Origin: Luteolibacter pohnpeiensis
GTDB taxonomy: Bacteria > Verrucomicrobiota > Verrucomicrobiia > Verrucomicrobiales > Akkermansiaceae
DNA: 64,000 nt
Assembly: GCF_016595435.1 (NCBI RefSeq)
Contig: NZ_JAENIJ010000002.1
Location: 20,545 to 84,544, forward strand
Reading direction: 5' to 3'
The notes under the pieces were generated by a model. That model ran no database searches, was not told the origin of the DNA, and was given only the letters and a program-made list of their open reading frames with translations. A program made the position numbers and the translations under genes. Below, piece by piece: positions 26,136 through 34,954 of this stretch. Every line of letters begins with the position of its first letter. Positions within the stretch are counted from its first letter, which is position 1.

Positions 26136-27611
26136 TTGGCAGTATTGGGACGTCAGTTCCCAATTTTGCTAATGGATCTTACCCGCGAATCATCTCAGAG
26201 TGTCATCACATGCCGCAACAGCCAAGGCACGGAATTGACGGCAAATTTGCTAAGAATCAAAAGATACTCCGTCGTATTCGAGGTCTACAACCCATATAGT
26301 ATTCTTCAGCTTTCAGAGGTTCTTTCGGACTTCCGCATCATGGCATCCCGCCGGTTGTTGTATCATGGCAAGGCAGTTGTTAGCAACTTGCTCAATACCG
26401 GCATCGTGTTGGTTTGTGAGGCGATGTTGGATGAAGGTTGGGTCGAGGTCGATGTCCTCTCAAGCGTTGCCGGTTCTCATTCCAGCAAGAGTGATAAACC
26501 GGACGATCTGGCAAGCCAGTTCGCCAGTTTCATGGGTGAATGGAAATCAGCCAATAAGGTGCAAAATCCCTTCAAGTTGGTGGTTTCGGACATGGGAAGC
26601 ATGCTATCCGGCGTTCAGCATTGGCTTACGGGCGTAGATGTAGGAATCCGCACCACCGTCACCCGTCGCCGGGATGAGCTCGAAAACGAAATTTTCTCCA
26701 GCATTCAACAGCGCGTGGTGGAGGAAGTGCTTCCTGCCATGCAACGCTTTGAGGAGGTGGTGAACGAAGTCGAGGAAGGTGAAGTCGCCGTTCATAAGTC
26801 TTACGCACGGCGCGAGCTGCATCCCATCATGCTATGCTCGCCGTTTCTTTACCGAACTTATACCAAGCCACTCGGCTACGCTGGTGACTATGAGATGGTG
26901 AACATGATGCTTCGCAATCCATACGAAGGATCTTCCGCCTTCGCTAAATTGTTAAACTTCGCCCTGCTCAATACGGCACCTGTCGTAGCACACCGGAATC
27001 GGATTGATTACCTTGTCACCAAGTTAAGTTCCGAATGCGCTCGCAGAGTCTCCAAAGGAAAAACGCGGGTATTCAACTTGGCATGCGGCCCTGCGGTGGA
27101 AATTCAGCGCTTCCTGCGTGATTTCGAGGAATCTGAACTCGCTGAAATTGACCTGCTGGATTTCAACGCGGAAACACTGGATTATACGCGCGAAAGGATC
27201 CAGGAAGCCCGCATGAGCGGTGGTCGGCAAACTCCCGTTCGCTATTTCCAGCGGTCCGTTCATCAGCTTCTTCGAGCTGCGACACAAGGTGGCGAAGACG
27301 AATTCACCGGCTATGACATCGTTTATTGCGCGGGACTTTTCGATTACTTGTCCCAGCGTGTTTGCAAGCGCTTGGTCGAGCTTTTCTGCACCATGGTCAA
27401 ACCCGGTGGCCTCGTGATCGTCACCAACGTTTCCGACAGCAATCCGAGTAAGGCTTGGATGGAATATTTGGTGGAGTGGAACCTGATCTACCGCGGACGT
27501 CCCGAGATGGACGATCTCGTGCCAGATACCGTTCCGGTGAAATCCACCAACATTCTTGAAGATGAAACCGGAGTGAACTTGTTCCTCGAAATCGAACTCT
27601 CAAATGGCTGA
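26136..27611 (+). CDS. PhcB-like SAM-dependent methyltransferase (putative fatty acid methyl ester signal synthase)
   Basis: A 491-residue cytoplasmic protein. Its N-terminal ~110 residues form a beta-rich, PilZ-like domain (FEVYNPYSILQLSEVL, YHGKAVVSNLLNTG). A helical middle follows, then a C-terminal methyltransferase with SAM motif I VFNLACGPAVEI (about 312-323), an acidic strand end DLLDFN and VYCAGLFDYL. The motif KPLGYAGDYEMVNMML (about 244-259) matches, from memory, the signature of proteins annotated as 3-hydroxypalmitic acid methyl ester biosynthesis proteins, the PhcB family. PhcB methylates 3-hydroxy fatty acids to make the Ralstonia quorum signal. The stop overlaps the histidine kinase gene by eight bases, and a PhcQ-like regulator follows, which supports this assignment. 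The actual signal is unknown. Confidence 0.8.
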   Translation: MAVLGRQFPILLMDLTRESSQSVITCRNSQGTELTANLLRIKRYSVVFEVYNPYSILQLSEVLSDFRIMASRRLLYHGKAVVSNLLNTGIVLVCEAMLDEGWVEVDVLSSVAGSHSSKSDKPDDLASQFASFMGEWKSANKVQNPFKLVVSDMGSMLSGVQHWLTGVDVGIRTTVTRRRDELENEIFSSIQQRVVEEVLPAMQRFEEVVNEVEEGEVAVHKSYARRELHPIMLCSPFLYRTYTKPLGYAGDYEMVNMMLRNPYEGSSAFAKLLNFALLNTAPVVAHRNRIDYLVTKLSSECARRVSKGKTRVFNLACGPAVEIQRFLRDFEESELAEIDLLDFNAETLDYTRERIQEARMSGGRQTPVRYFQRSVHQLLRAATQGGEDEFTGYDIVYCAGLFDYLSQRVCKRLVELFCTMVKPGGLVIVTNVSDSNPSKAWMEYLVEWNLIYRGRPEMDDLVPDTVPVKSTNILEDETGVNLFLEIELSNG

Positions 27612-30312
27612 AGCGCCCGTCAACATTCGGAGTGACAATCCAGAAGTCCTCCAAGCATTCAGAGAGTATGAAGCTCACATCGCCATCGCGAATGTGCGGC
27701 GGGCACTTCTGCTCGGGGGTGGCTTCATGGTCTTCGGTTGGTCTCTCGACTGGATGGTTTTTCCGGACAAAATCTGGATCTTCCTGCTGATTCGGCTGAT
27801 CTGCGCGGCACTGATTGCCATCATCGGTCTCGCCATTGGCAAAACCCCGAGCCAAAAGGTTTGCTTTGTCGCTTCCCTCTGGGCGGCGCTTTTACCGATC
27901 ATCTCCATTTGCGCGATGATCGCACAGACAGGCGGTGGAGACTCTGTTTATTATGCCGGGCTCAATCTAACACTCGTCGGGCTCTGTTTGGTTCTCCGAT
28001 GGACCTTCTGGAACTCCCTGCTCATCATCGGCTCTTGCTTCATATTCTATGGAATCAGCGTCGCCATTTCCAAAGAAAAGCCGGATGCATCATTCATCCT
28101 ATTTAATAACAGTTACTTCCTTTTCGTAACATCCGTGTTCGTTTTGGCAGGATGTTATTTTTATGAGAAACTGCGATTGAACGAATTTATCCTGCGAGCC
28201 GAAGTTGAAAGATCGAAGGAACAACTGGCGAGACAGAATGAGCAATTGTCGAAACTCGATGAGGCCAAAACCCGATTTTTTGCGAACATCAGTCACGAGT
28301 TACGCACTCCGCTGACCATCATGCTGGGTATTACGGAGCGGCTGAAAACCGTTGTGACTCCGTCCTCAACTAACCCAATGACCGGCGAAATGATCGGCAT
28401 GCTGGAGCAAAACGGCCTCCGCCTGCTCAAGCTGATCGATGACCTTTTGGACCTGGTCAGATTTGATACGGGCCATGCTGATGTAAACCGCCAGCCGACT
28501 GCGATCGCTCCGCACCTGGAAGGACTACTGCGCTCGCTGCGGCACCTTGCGGAACAAGATCGGGTGACCCTCCTATGGTCCTGCAGTTCACAGCATGATT
28601 CCATTCAGCTTGATCGCGACAAGTTTGATAAGATCCTGCTGAACCTCGTCATCAACGCCATCAAATTCACTCCATCTGGCGGGACGATCGAAGTTCTAAC
28701 AAAAGTCGAAAATGACACCCTCGTCATGACGGTGGAAGACACGGGTGTGGGCATTTCCAAAGAAGTCGTGCCGAAAATTTTCGACCGTTTCTGGCAGGTT
28801 GATACCTCCTCCACTCGTAAATTCCAAGGTGCCGGGATCGGCCTAGCTCTGGTCCGCAGCCTGACCGAAGCCATGGAGGGCACGGTGCAGGTCGATAGTG
28901 AGATTAACCAAGGAACCAAATTCACGATCACGCTACCGGCGGTAGCAGCCATCGAATCCCGCAAAGCATCGGAAGATGAAGATCCATTGGGAGCAGGCGG
29001 CAACATCGCGGAACTTCACCGGCGCGCGGCACTTGCCGTTCCCGGAAAAATCCAGCCTCGCCCACCCCAGCAGCAGCAACCTCATATCTCAATCGGCTCA
29101 CCCAGTATCGGTGGCCGCCCGAGTGGTGCCAGACCTCTGGTTCTCATCGCCGATGATGAACCTGACATTCGACGTTTCCTGCGCATGCAGCTGGATGACG
29201 TCGATGTGATTGAAGCATCTGACGGGGCGGAAGCCATGGAACTCACCCGCCTGCGCCGCCCGCAGCTGGCATTGCTTGACTACATGATGCCCGAGCTCAA
29301 TGGCGTGGAGGTCTGCCGCAGTATCCGTGAAAACCACACCACCCGCTCGACTGCAATCATCATTCTAACAGCTCGGGCCGATGAACAAACCAAGCTGGCC
29401 GCACTTGAGGCTGGCGCCAACGATTTCCTAACAAAACCGTTCTCGACTGCCGAGCTCGGGCTGCGATTGCAAAACCAGATTGCCATGGCCCGGGTCCGCC
29501 GCGAAATGGTCGACCTCAACGCCGAGCTCAATTCCGCACTGGAACAAATCAAGGAAAACGAAGTCCTCATGGTGCGGAACGAGAAACTTTCCGCTCTCGG
29601 CCGGATGAGCGCAGGCATCATCCACGAAATCAACAATCCGCTGAACTATGCGAGCGCCGGTCTGCACGCACTCGAAACATTCGTGCGGGTTCTCCCAGAG
29701 GAAGAACGTGAAGATTTCCAAGACATCCTCAAGGATATCCGCGAAGGTGTTGAACGGGTTTCTCAAATCGTCATCGACCTCCGCCAGTTCACCCGTGACG
29801 AATCCGGAACGACTGGCGATGCCGATCTATCAGAAGTGATGGGAAGAGCGAGCCGGATGGTCGGCCACCAGCTCGGCAAGGATATCCAGTTCCATCTAAC
29901 AGCTCCTCCCAACGCGATGATCCGCGGCAATGCGAACCAGCTGGTCCAGGTCTTTATCAATCTTTTACAAAACAGCATCGATGCCATTCATCAGCGCGTT
30001 GCGGCGCATGGCGGGAAGGCCGGGGTCATTGATGCCTTGATCGAACCCGCTGGTGGAGGTTGGCAAATCACCATTCAGGACAATGGCATCGGCATTCCAC
30101 CGGAAGATATTCAAAAGATCTTCGATCCGTTTTTCACCTCAAAGGATGTCGGCAAGGGAATGGGCCTTGGTCTTTCGATTTCACACCAAATCTTGCAAAG
30201 CCACCGAGCTATCACAGATGTGGAAAGCAGACCGGGAGATTTCACCCGTTTCAGAATTTCATTTCCCAGTGCAAATCAAGTAACCGATTCCGTTCTCGAC
30301 CAAACCGCCTGA
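27604..30312 (+). CDS. Hybrid double histidine kinase, PhcS-PhcR-like fusion
   Basis: A 902-residue protein. The N-terminus (about 30-188) has about six membrane helices with short loops, like the lipid-signal sensors PhcS/CqsS/LqsS. A coiled linker leads to HisKA with H231 in FANISHELRTPL and an HATPase domain (NAIKF, DTGVGIS, GAGIGLAL). A proline/glutamine-rich linker (about 450-508) precedes a receiver domain with D517, D518, phospho-acceptor D559 and K611. A second kinase follows: H674 in GIIHEINNPLNYA (NtrB-like) and an HATPase with NLLQNSIDAI and DNGIGIP. The second half has exactly the receiver-plus-kinase plan of PhcR, so PhcS and PhcR appear fused. All phosphotransfer residues are present. 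It starts inside the PhcB-like gene and ends 42 bp before the PhcQ-like gene. Confidence 0.88.
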   Translation: MAEAPVNIRSDNPEVLQAFREYEAHIAIANVRRALLLGGGFMVFGWSLDWMVFPDKIWIFLLIRLICAALIAIIGLAIGKTPSQKVCFVASLWAALLPIISICAMIAQTGGGDSVYYAGLNLTLVGLCLVLRWTFWNSLLIIGSCFIFYGISVAISKEKPDASFILFNNSYFLFVTSVFVLAGCYFYEKLRLNEFILRAEVERSKEQLARQNEQLSKLDEAKTRFFANISHELRTPLTIMLGITERLKTVVTPSSTNPMTGEMIGMLEQNGLRLLKLIDDLLDLVRFDTGHADVNRQPTAIAPHLEGLLRSLRHLAEQDRVTLLWSCSSQHDSIQLDRDKFDKILLNLVINAIKFTPSGGTIEVLTKVENDTLVMTVEDTGVGISKEVVPKIFDRFWQVDTSSTRKFQGAGIGLALVRSLTEAMEGTVQVDSEINQGTKFTITLPAVAAIESRKASEDEDPLGAGGNIAELHRRAALAVPGKIQPRPPQQQQPHISIGSPSIGGRPSGARPLVLIADDEPDIRRFLRMQLDDVDVIEASDGAEAMELTRLRRPQLALLDYMMPELNGVEVCRSIRENHTTRSTAIIILTARADEQTKLAALEAGANDFLTKPFSTAELGLRLQNQIAMARVRREMVDLNAELNSALEQIKENEVLMVRNEKLSALGRMSAGIIHEINNPLNYASAGLHALETFVRVLPEEEREDFQDILKDIREGVERVSQIVIDLRQFTRDESGTTGDADLSEVMGRASRMVGHQLGKDIQFHLTAPPNAMIRGNANQLVQVFINLLQNSIDAIHQRVAAHGGKAGVIDALIEPAGGGWQITIQDNGIGIPPEDIQKIFDPFFTSKDVGKGMGLGLSISHQILQSHRAITDVESRPGDFTRFRISFPSANQVTDSVLDQTA

Positions 30313-30354
30313 TCTAACCCATCTTCGTTTCACCTCCGCCTTTCACCCATCGAT

Positions 30355-31413
30355 ATGAGCACAGAAATCGACGCCTACGATTACAAGAAATATGCCATCC
30401 TCTTCGTAGACGACGAGGCAACTACCCGTAAGTATTTCCGCAGATTGTTCGGTGAGAAATTTAGAATTCTTGAGGCCGAGGACGGCATTCAGGCGATGGC
30501 TGTTTTCCGTGAAAACGCCGACGAAATCGGCATTGTCGTAACGGACCAACGCATGCCGAATGAAACGGGGGTCGGCTTTCTCTCGAAAATCGCAGGCGAT
30601 TATCCCGATGTGATTAAAATTCTTTCCACGGCCTATTCCGATATTGATGCCGCAATCGGCTCGGTGAACCAAGGTGGTATTTTCCGCTACATGACCAAAC
30701 CGTGGGATATTCCACAGCTTGAGGTCACTTTGCGCCGAGCCATGGAATTCTTTACCGTTAAGCGCGAGCGTGACGCCCTGCTCGGGGCGAAGATGCAAGC
30801 CATGGGCAATGTTCTGCTCTCCAGCCGCCTCGCCGCATTTGCATTGGTTCCCGTGTGCGCCGGGATTCCATCCGAGGGGGCTGCCGAAGCGGTCGCCTCA
30901 TTCGTGCAAGCCTGTGTCGCCGGACGAAGAACCGGCGCCGAGGGTGACTCCGCTCTCCGTTCACCGGATTGGTCACGCCTCCATGAACGCCAAGTTGCGC
31001 TCGCCAGCGCCCTTGAGTCCGAGTTGCCAAAAGCACTCGCCACTCCATCCGACATCCCTGCACGCATTCAATTCCTCGCATCCGCTCTACAAGCAGCTGG
31101 GGCTGCGTCTGCTACCTTCAATCCTGAGGAAAGCCGAATTGCTGCAACATCAGATCCAATGCCTGAGTTGTTAGATTCTTTGCTAGGGCGCACGGATGAT
31201 CCGCAAATCACCAAGTCCTCGATCTCCGTGATCGCGGCATACATGGCACTTTATGATGCTGGCGCCATCATCCGGCGGGTTCGTGGGGAAGGACTGACCC
31301 TCAGCATCACCACTTCGCCGAATCCGACCAAGGCAGGCAATCCCGGCACCCAAACCGCCAAATGGCTGTTTGACGACGATATGCTGATTTCTGCAGCGCT
31401 TGGACTCCTTTAA
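30355..31413 (+). CDS. PhcQ-like response regulator
   Basis: A 352-residue protein with an N-terminal receiver domain (about 12-130): acidic pair D19/D20 in LFVDDEAT, phospho-acceptor D64 in VVTDQRMPNETG, T92 and K115 in YMTKPWDIPQL. The opening YDYKKYAILFVDDE and the run AIGSVNQGGIFRYMTKPWD match my memory of the PhcQ family. The remaining ~220 residues are mostly helical with no recognised DNA-binding or enzymatic motif. In Ralstonia PhcQ works with PhcR to control the regulator PhcA; no PhcA-like LysR gene is in this window. The output may be protein-protein contact rather than direct DNA binding. Confidence 0.85.
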   Translation: MSTEIDAYDYKKYAILFVDDEATTRKYFRRLFGEKFRILEAEDGIQAMAVFRENADEIGIVVTDQRMPNETGVGFLSKIAGDYPDVIKILSTAYSDIDAAIGSVNQGGIFRYMTKPWDIPQLEVTLRRAMEFFTVKRERDALLGAKMQAMGNVLLSSRLAAFALVPVCAGIPSEGAAEAVASFVQACVAGRRTGAEGDSALRSPDWSRLHERQVALASALESELPKALATPSDIPARIQFLASALQAAGAASATFNPEESRIAATSDPMPELLDSLLGRTDDPQITKSSISVIAAYMALYDAGAIIRRVRGEGLTLSITTSPNPTKAGNPGTQTAKWLFDDDMLISAALGLL

Positions 31414-31577
31414 AATACGATTCGAAAAATCTAACAGACGCTTTGCTCATTGGAACAACCGTTGGTTCGATGGACTTCATTTAAAGCGAATAAAAGCGAA
31501 GTTCGCGTCTCCAATCCTATCATCTGGGATTTGACAGCAGCTGCGATGTGGCATTTACTGCGCCCATCAGTTCCTCG

Positions 31578-31982
31578 ATGAAACGCCGTGATGTAGAAAT
31601 AGCTCTTAAAGACGGGCTCCTTCTCGCTACGTTAGCCAGGGAGCCTGCTCCGATCCCCCTTTCCAAGGTGGCACGGGAAAGCGGCTTCCAGTTGTCGCTT
31701 GTCTGTGCCAGAATTGGTATTTCAGAACGCCATTTCCGCCGCTTGTTTGATAGCGGTGTGGGGATCAACCCAAAGGAGTGGCTACGAAATGAGCGGATGG
31801 TAGCCGCCCGTGCTCTCCTGCGCGAAGGCGGTCCGGTCAAAGAGGTGGCTCACACGCTCGGATTTGCGACTCCGCGGATGATGTCTCGCGAGTTCCAGCT
31901 TTTTCACGGGGTCACCCCAACCAGCTTCCAACGTCGCGAGCACTCTTACGCACAGGAAGCCAGGATGGCCGCTGCCCAATAA
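31578..31982 (+). CDS. AraC-type DNA-binding protein without a sensor domain
   Basis: A 134-residue protein containing essentially only the AraC double helix-turn-helix: LSLVCARIGISERHFRRLFDSGVGINPKEWL for the first HTH region and ARALLREGGPVKEVAHTLGFATPRMMSREFQLFHGVTPTSF for the second. A normal AraC regulator has about 280 residues with a ligand-binding domain, absent here. I use the ATG at 31578 rather than the GTG at 31548. It lies 164 bp after the PhcQ-like gene in the same direction and faces the SDR/FadL operon, so it may be an output or local regulator; this is inference. Confidence 0.85.
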   Translation: MKRRDVEIALKDGLLLATLAREPAPIPLSKVARESGFQLSLVCARIGISERHFRRLFDSGVGINPKEWLRNERMVAARALLREGGPVKEVAHTLGFATPRMMSREFQLFHGVTPTSFQRREHSYAQEARMAAAQ

Positions 31983-32017
31983 GTGGCACGATGCGCCAAT
32001 CTCTGATGGCCGACCGA

Positions 32018-32842
32018 TCAGTTTTTCTCGGCATGGAAAACGCGAATCAAGCGTCGATGCAGCGGAGTCAACGCGGATGGAAACCACTGCGATAAGGTCC
32101 AAAGAATCTTTGAGCTAAGCGGATAGACCACCAGTCCCGAATTGCTCCGCAAGACCCCGTTCAGCAGTCCCGCAGCAGCAACATCAGGCGACATCATTTT
32201 GACCGGTAGGTCATTGATCACCACCTCGCGGTCTGCTCCTACGATGCGCTCCTGGCTGAAAATCGAGCTATCGACATAGCCCGGACACATCACTGTGACT
32301 TTTACTCCGTAGGCTTTTGCTTCAGATCTTAGGGAACGACTCAACTCAAGAACCGCGGCTTTCGACGCGGTATAAGCCGCAGACGTTGCGTAGCCAGTCC
32401 CCCCGGCGACGGAGGCCGTATTCACGATGTGCCCTCTCCCCTGCTCGATCATCAGCGGATAGACGAGTTCGATACCGTGAATGACACCCATCAGGTTGAT
32501 GTCTGAAAGCCAGCGCCAACGCTCGAAGGGGATCTGTTCCGCCAGTCCTAACAAGGTCACTCCGGCATTGTTGAACAAATAATCAATCGATCCTGCACGT
32601 TGCAGAATTTCCCGAATCACCACTCGGTAGGCCTCCAGATCCGCCACATTGAGAGTCATGGGGTGAATTTGCCCCGGGCCGGTGAGTTCATCCGCCAGAT
32701 CACGCAACCCCGCCGCGTTCATATCCAGGGCATACAGAGTTGCACCAGATGCCATCAAGATTTTGGACATCGCCTTGCCGATACCCGAAGCGGCACCAGT
32801 GATGATGACGGTCTTGCCGTGAAGTTCTGGAAAAGTCCTCAT
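32018..32842 (-). CDS. Short-chain dehydrogenase/reductase (SDR), third gene of FadL operon
   Basis: A 274-residue classical SDR. The NAD(P)-binding motif TGAASGIG is at 15-22, NNAG follows strand 4, the catalytic Ser is in VNTASVAGG, and Tyr/Lys are in SAAYTASKAA. The C-terminal extension (from about 225) has hydrophobic and basic stretches that could contact membrane. Such SDRs reduce or oxidise hydroxyl groups on lipids, steroids or 3-oxoacyl chains; the substrate is unknown. The gene starts 13 bp after the second SDR gene. With the FadL-type channel upstream, a lipophilic substrate is likely. Confidence 0.9.
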   Translation of the reverse strand: MRTFPELHGKTVIITGAASGIGKAMSKILMASGATLYALDMNAAGLRDLADELTGPGQIHPMTLNVADLEAYRVVIREILQRAGSIDYLFNNAGVTLLGLAEQIPFERWRWLSDINLMGVIHGIELVYPLMIEQGRGHIVNTASVAGGTGYATSAAYTASKAAVLELSRSLRSEAKAYGVKVTVMCPGYVDSSIFSQERIVGADREVVINDLPVKMMSPDVAAAGLLNGVLRSNSGLVVYPLSSKILWTLSQWFPSALTPLHRRLIRVFHAEKN

Positions 32843-32855
32843 GGATGGAAGTCGA

Positions 32856-33674
32856 TCATGATATCCGGAAGCGCTTCATGAGCTGACGATGGATGATCCC
32901 GATGGCAAATGGAAAGCGTGGAGCAATCCACTTTACTGCCTTGGCATAGAGAGGCAGGGCAAATTCCTGTTTTCCCTGGTTCACACCGCGCAAAATCAAT
33001 CGCGCAACTTTCTCCGCTGGCTCGATCGGAAAGCGGGTAGCTTTGATTTCACGCAGCGTCTTTTCGTATCCAGTTCCCCGGTAAATTGCCTTTTTGAAAA
33101 TCGATGTGTTTACAAATCCGGGAGAGACGAGGTGAATCGCCACCCCATTTGCCCGCCCTTCATGCAGCAAACTTCGGTAAAGCCCTAACAATCCGGCCTT
33201 CATCGTGGCATACACCGTTGAGGTCGGATATCCAGAGTATGCTGATAGAGAGGAAATCAAAACGATTCGCCCGGATTTTCTCGTCACCATCTGGCTATAG
33301 AAATAGTGGCACCACTGGATCGGAGATAAATAATTGGTTTGATAGAGTTTCTGCCAATCCTCCGGCTTGATGTCCTTCACTTCACCGAACATCGAAATCG
33401 CAGCTGCCAGATAGACTTGGTCCACTTGCTTATCCGGCGGAAAATGGCTCGATAAAAAGCGCGCTGCCTCGTCACCATTTTCAAGATCCGTAATGCCGAT
33501 TTTTGCAACTGCGCCCTTCTCTGTGACGATCGCTGCGACTTGATCGAGCGCCTCAGAGTTGCGCCCGATCAGCCATACTTCGCAGCCAGGTGCTGCGAGC
33601 TGCTTGGCCAATTCACGGCCAATGCCCGAACTAGCACCTGTGACCACATAGGTTTTGGAGGCCTGGGTGGACAT
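32856..33674 (-). CDS. Short-chain dehydrogenase/reductase (SDR), second gene of FadL operon
   Basis: A 272-residue SDR with TGASSGIG at residues 12-19, catalytic Ser in VLISSLSAYSG and Tyr/Lys in TVYATMKAG. Its C-terminus is hydrophobic and basic, as in the next SDR, which suggests they are related. The ATG at 33674 overlaps the TGA of the FadL-like gene (TGATG), indicating translational coupling. An in-frame start at 33692 is less likely because it lies inside the FadL gene and adds six residues before the first strand. Confidence 0.9.
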   Translation of the reverse strand: MSTQASKTYVVTGASSGIGRELAKQLAAPGCEVWLIGRNSEALDQVAAIVTEKGAVAKIGITDLENGDEAARFLSSHFPPDKQVDQVYLAAAISMFGEVKDIKPEDWQKLYQTNYLSPIQWCHYFYSQMVTRKSGRIVLISSLSAYSGYPTSTVYATMKAGLLGLYRSLLHEGRANGVAIHLVSPGFVNTSIFKKAIYRGTGYEKTLREIKATRFPIEPAEKVARLILRGVNQGKQEFALPLYAKAVKWIAPRFPFAIGIIHRQLMKRFRIS

Positions 33675-34852
33675 CAGAAGCGATAATTCCAAGAAAACAC
33701 CAGTGCATGGTGGCGTGCTTCATACCGACCATTCGCCTCCGGCACGCTGGAACCGGTTACGTCTCTGTTAGAATAACCGAATTGATAGGCGAGCATCCAA
33801 TCCGAGCAGTCGCCACGGTGGCCGAATCCCGCATTGAACCAATGGCGATCAGCATCGGAAACACCTGGGTTAAAGTTTTGATCCGGTTGCGCGCTTTCAT
33901 TGTAGTCGTAGCCAGCAGCAATGACATAACCGGAAGGGGTGGTATAAGAAACGCCAAGTTCGTAGATAAAGGAAGATTCCCACTCAAATGGCACCGCCAC
34001 GGAATCTCCACCTGCAGAACTGGTTTTTAATTTGAGCGTATTGAGAGAATCCCAGTCGATCCACTCGACGTTAGCCTCCAAGTTCCAACCCGGTGCGGGC
34101 CGATACGAATAGCCTGCAGCTAGACGCGCGGGCGTGATGAAATTCATGTTGGACGAGCTATCGTCCGGCAACAGATTCGAATCGGTCCGGCCTCGCAGCG
34201 TGAAATCAGATTGAGTGGTAAAGTTGAAGCCGAATGCATGCTTTTCAAGCGGCTGCCAGCGCAAACCGATCGATGCAGCCGGAGCAAATCCATCTCCGGT
34301 AAATTTGAAGTAGCTTCCAGGGACCCCATAGATTCCCTGCGCCAATTTTAGATCCGCATAGTTTGCCGATAGGGATACCCCCACCGAAAGTTCATCGGTC
34401 AACTCGTAAGCCAGCGCCGCAGTTCCGCTCGCATAAAGCAAGCGAGCCTCGGTCACCACTGAACGGAACGGCGTATTTTGACCCCAGTCAGTACCCAGAC
34501 CAAATGGACTATTGAGTCCAAAACCATAACTGAGGCGATCGTTGATGGCCGCTCCATAAAACAACTGCGGAGCGACCTGAATTTCACTGTCAGTTCCATA
34601 GGTAGAGCCATCGATTTTCGCGCGGTTCCCCAAAATGATGGAATAGAAACCAGCCTGGAATTCGGGCTGATCCAGTTGAGTCAAGCCCGCAGGGTTATAG
34701 AAAACAGCCGATGGATTATCAGCTGTTGCAACGAATGCATTCCCTTTGGCAGTCGCGAAAGCGTCCTGATTCGGGAGATAATATCCTGCCGCCGCCGAGC
34801 GTCCGCATGCGCATGCCAACCAAATTCCACCAAGTATCGTTTTCCTCATCAT
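33674..34852 (-). CDS. FadL/OmpP1/TodX-family outer-membrane transport protein
   Basis: A 392-residue outer-membrane beta-barrel with a signal peptide (about 1-22, cleavage SAAA-G). The mature N-terminus GYYLPNQDAFATAKGNAFVATADNPSAVFYNPAGLTQL is the FadL-family hatch region with the conserved NPA motif. Alternating strands run to a C-terminal aromatic residue (FSWNYRF), as expected for barrel assembly. FadL proteins take up long-chain fatty acids or other hydrophobic compounds. Coupled to two SDR genes, it may import a hydrophobic substrate that they process; its nearness to a fatty-acid-type quorum-sensing operon is noteworthy. Confidence 0.92.
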   Translation of the reverse strand: MMRKTILGGIWLACACGRSAAAGYYLPNQDAFATAKGNAFVATADNPSAVFYNPAGLTQLDQPEFQAGFYSIILGNRAKIDGSTYGTDSEIQVAPQLFYGAAINDRLSYGFGLNSPFGLGTDWGQNTPFRSVVTEARLLYASGTAALAYELTDELSVGVSLSANYADLKLAQGIYGVPGSYFKFTGDGFAPAASIGLRWQPLEKHAFGFNFTTQSDFTLRGRTDSNLLPDDSSSNMNFITPARLAAGYSYRPAPGWNLEANVEWIDWDSLNTLKLKTSSAGGDSVAVPFEWESSFIYELGVSYTTPSGYVIAAGYDYNESAQPDQNFNPGVSDADRHWFNAGFGHRGDCSDWMLAYQFGYSNRDVTGSSVPEANGRYEARHHALVFSWNYRF

Positions 34853-34954
34853 TTAGAAGTCTCTTTTTAATAAGATCTTCCTAGATGTCAGGAAAATTAT
34901 GCAACTTGATGAAATTGGCTGATTTACATTTGGAAGATCGATTGTGATAACCGA

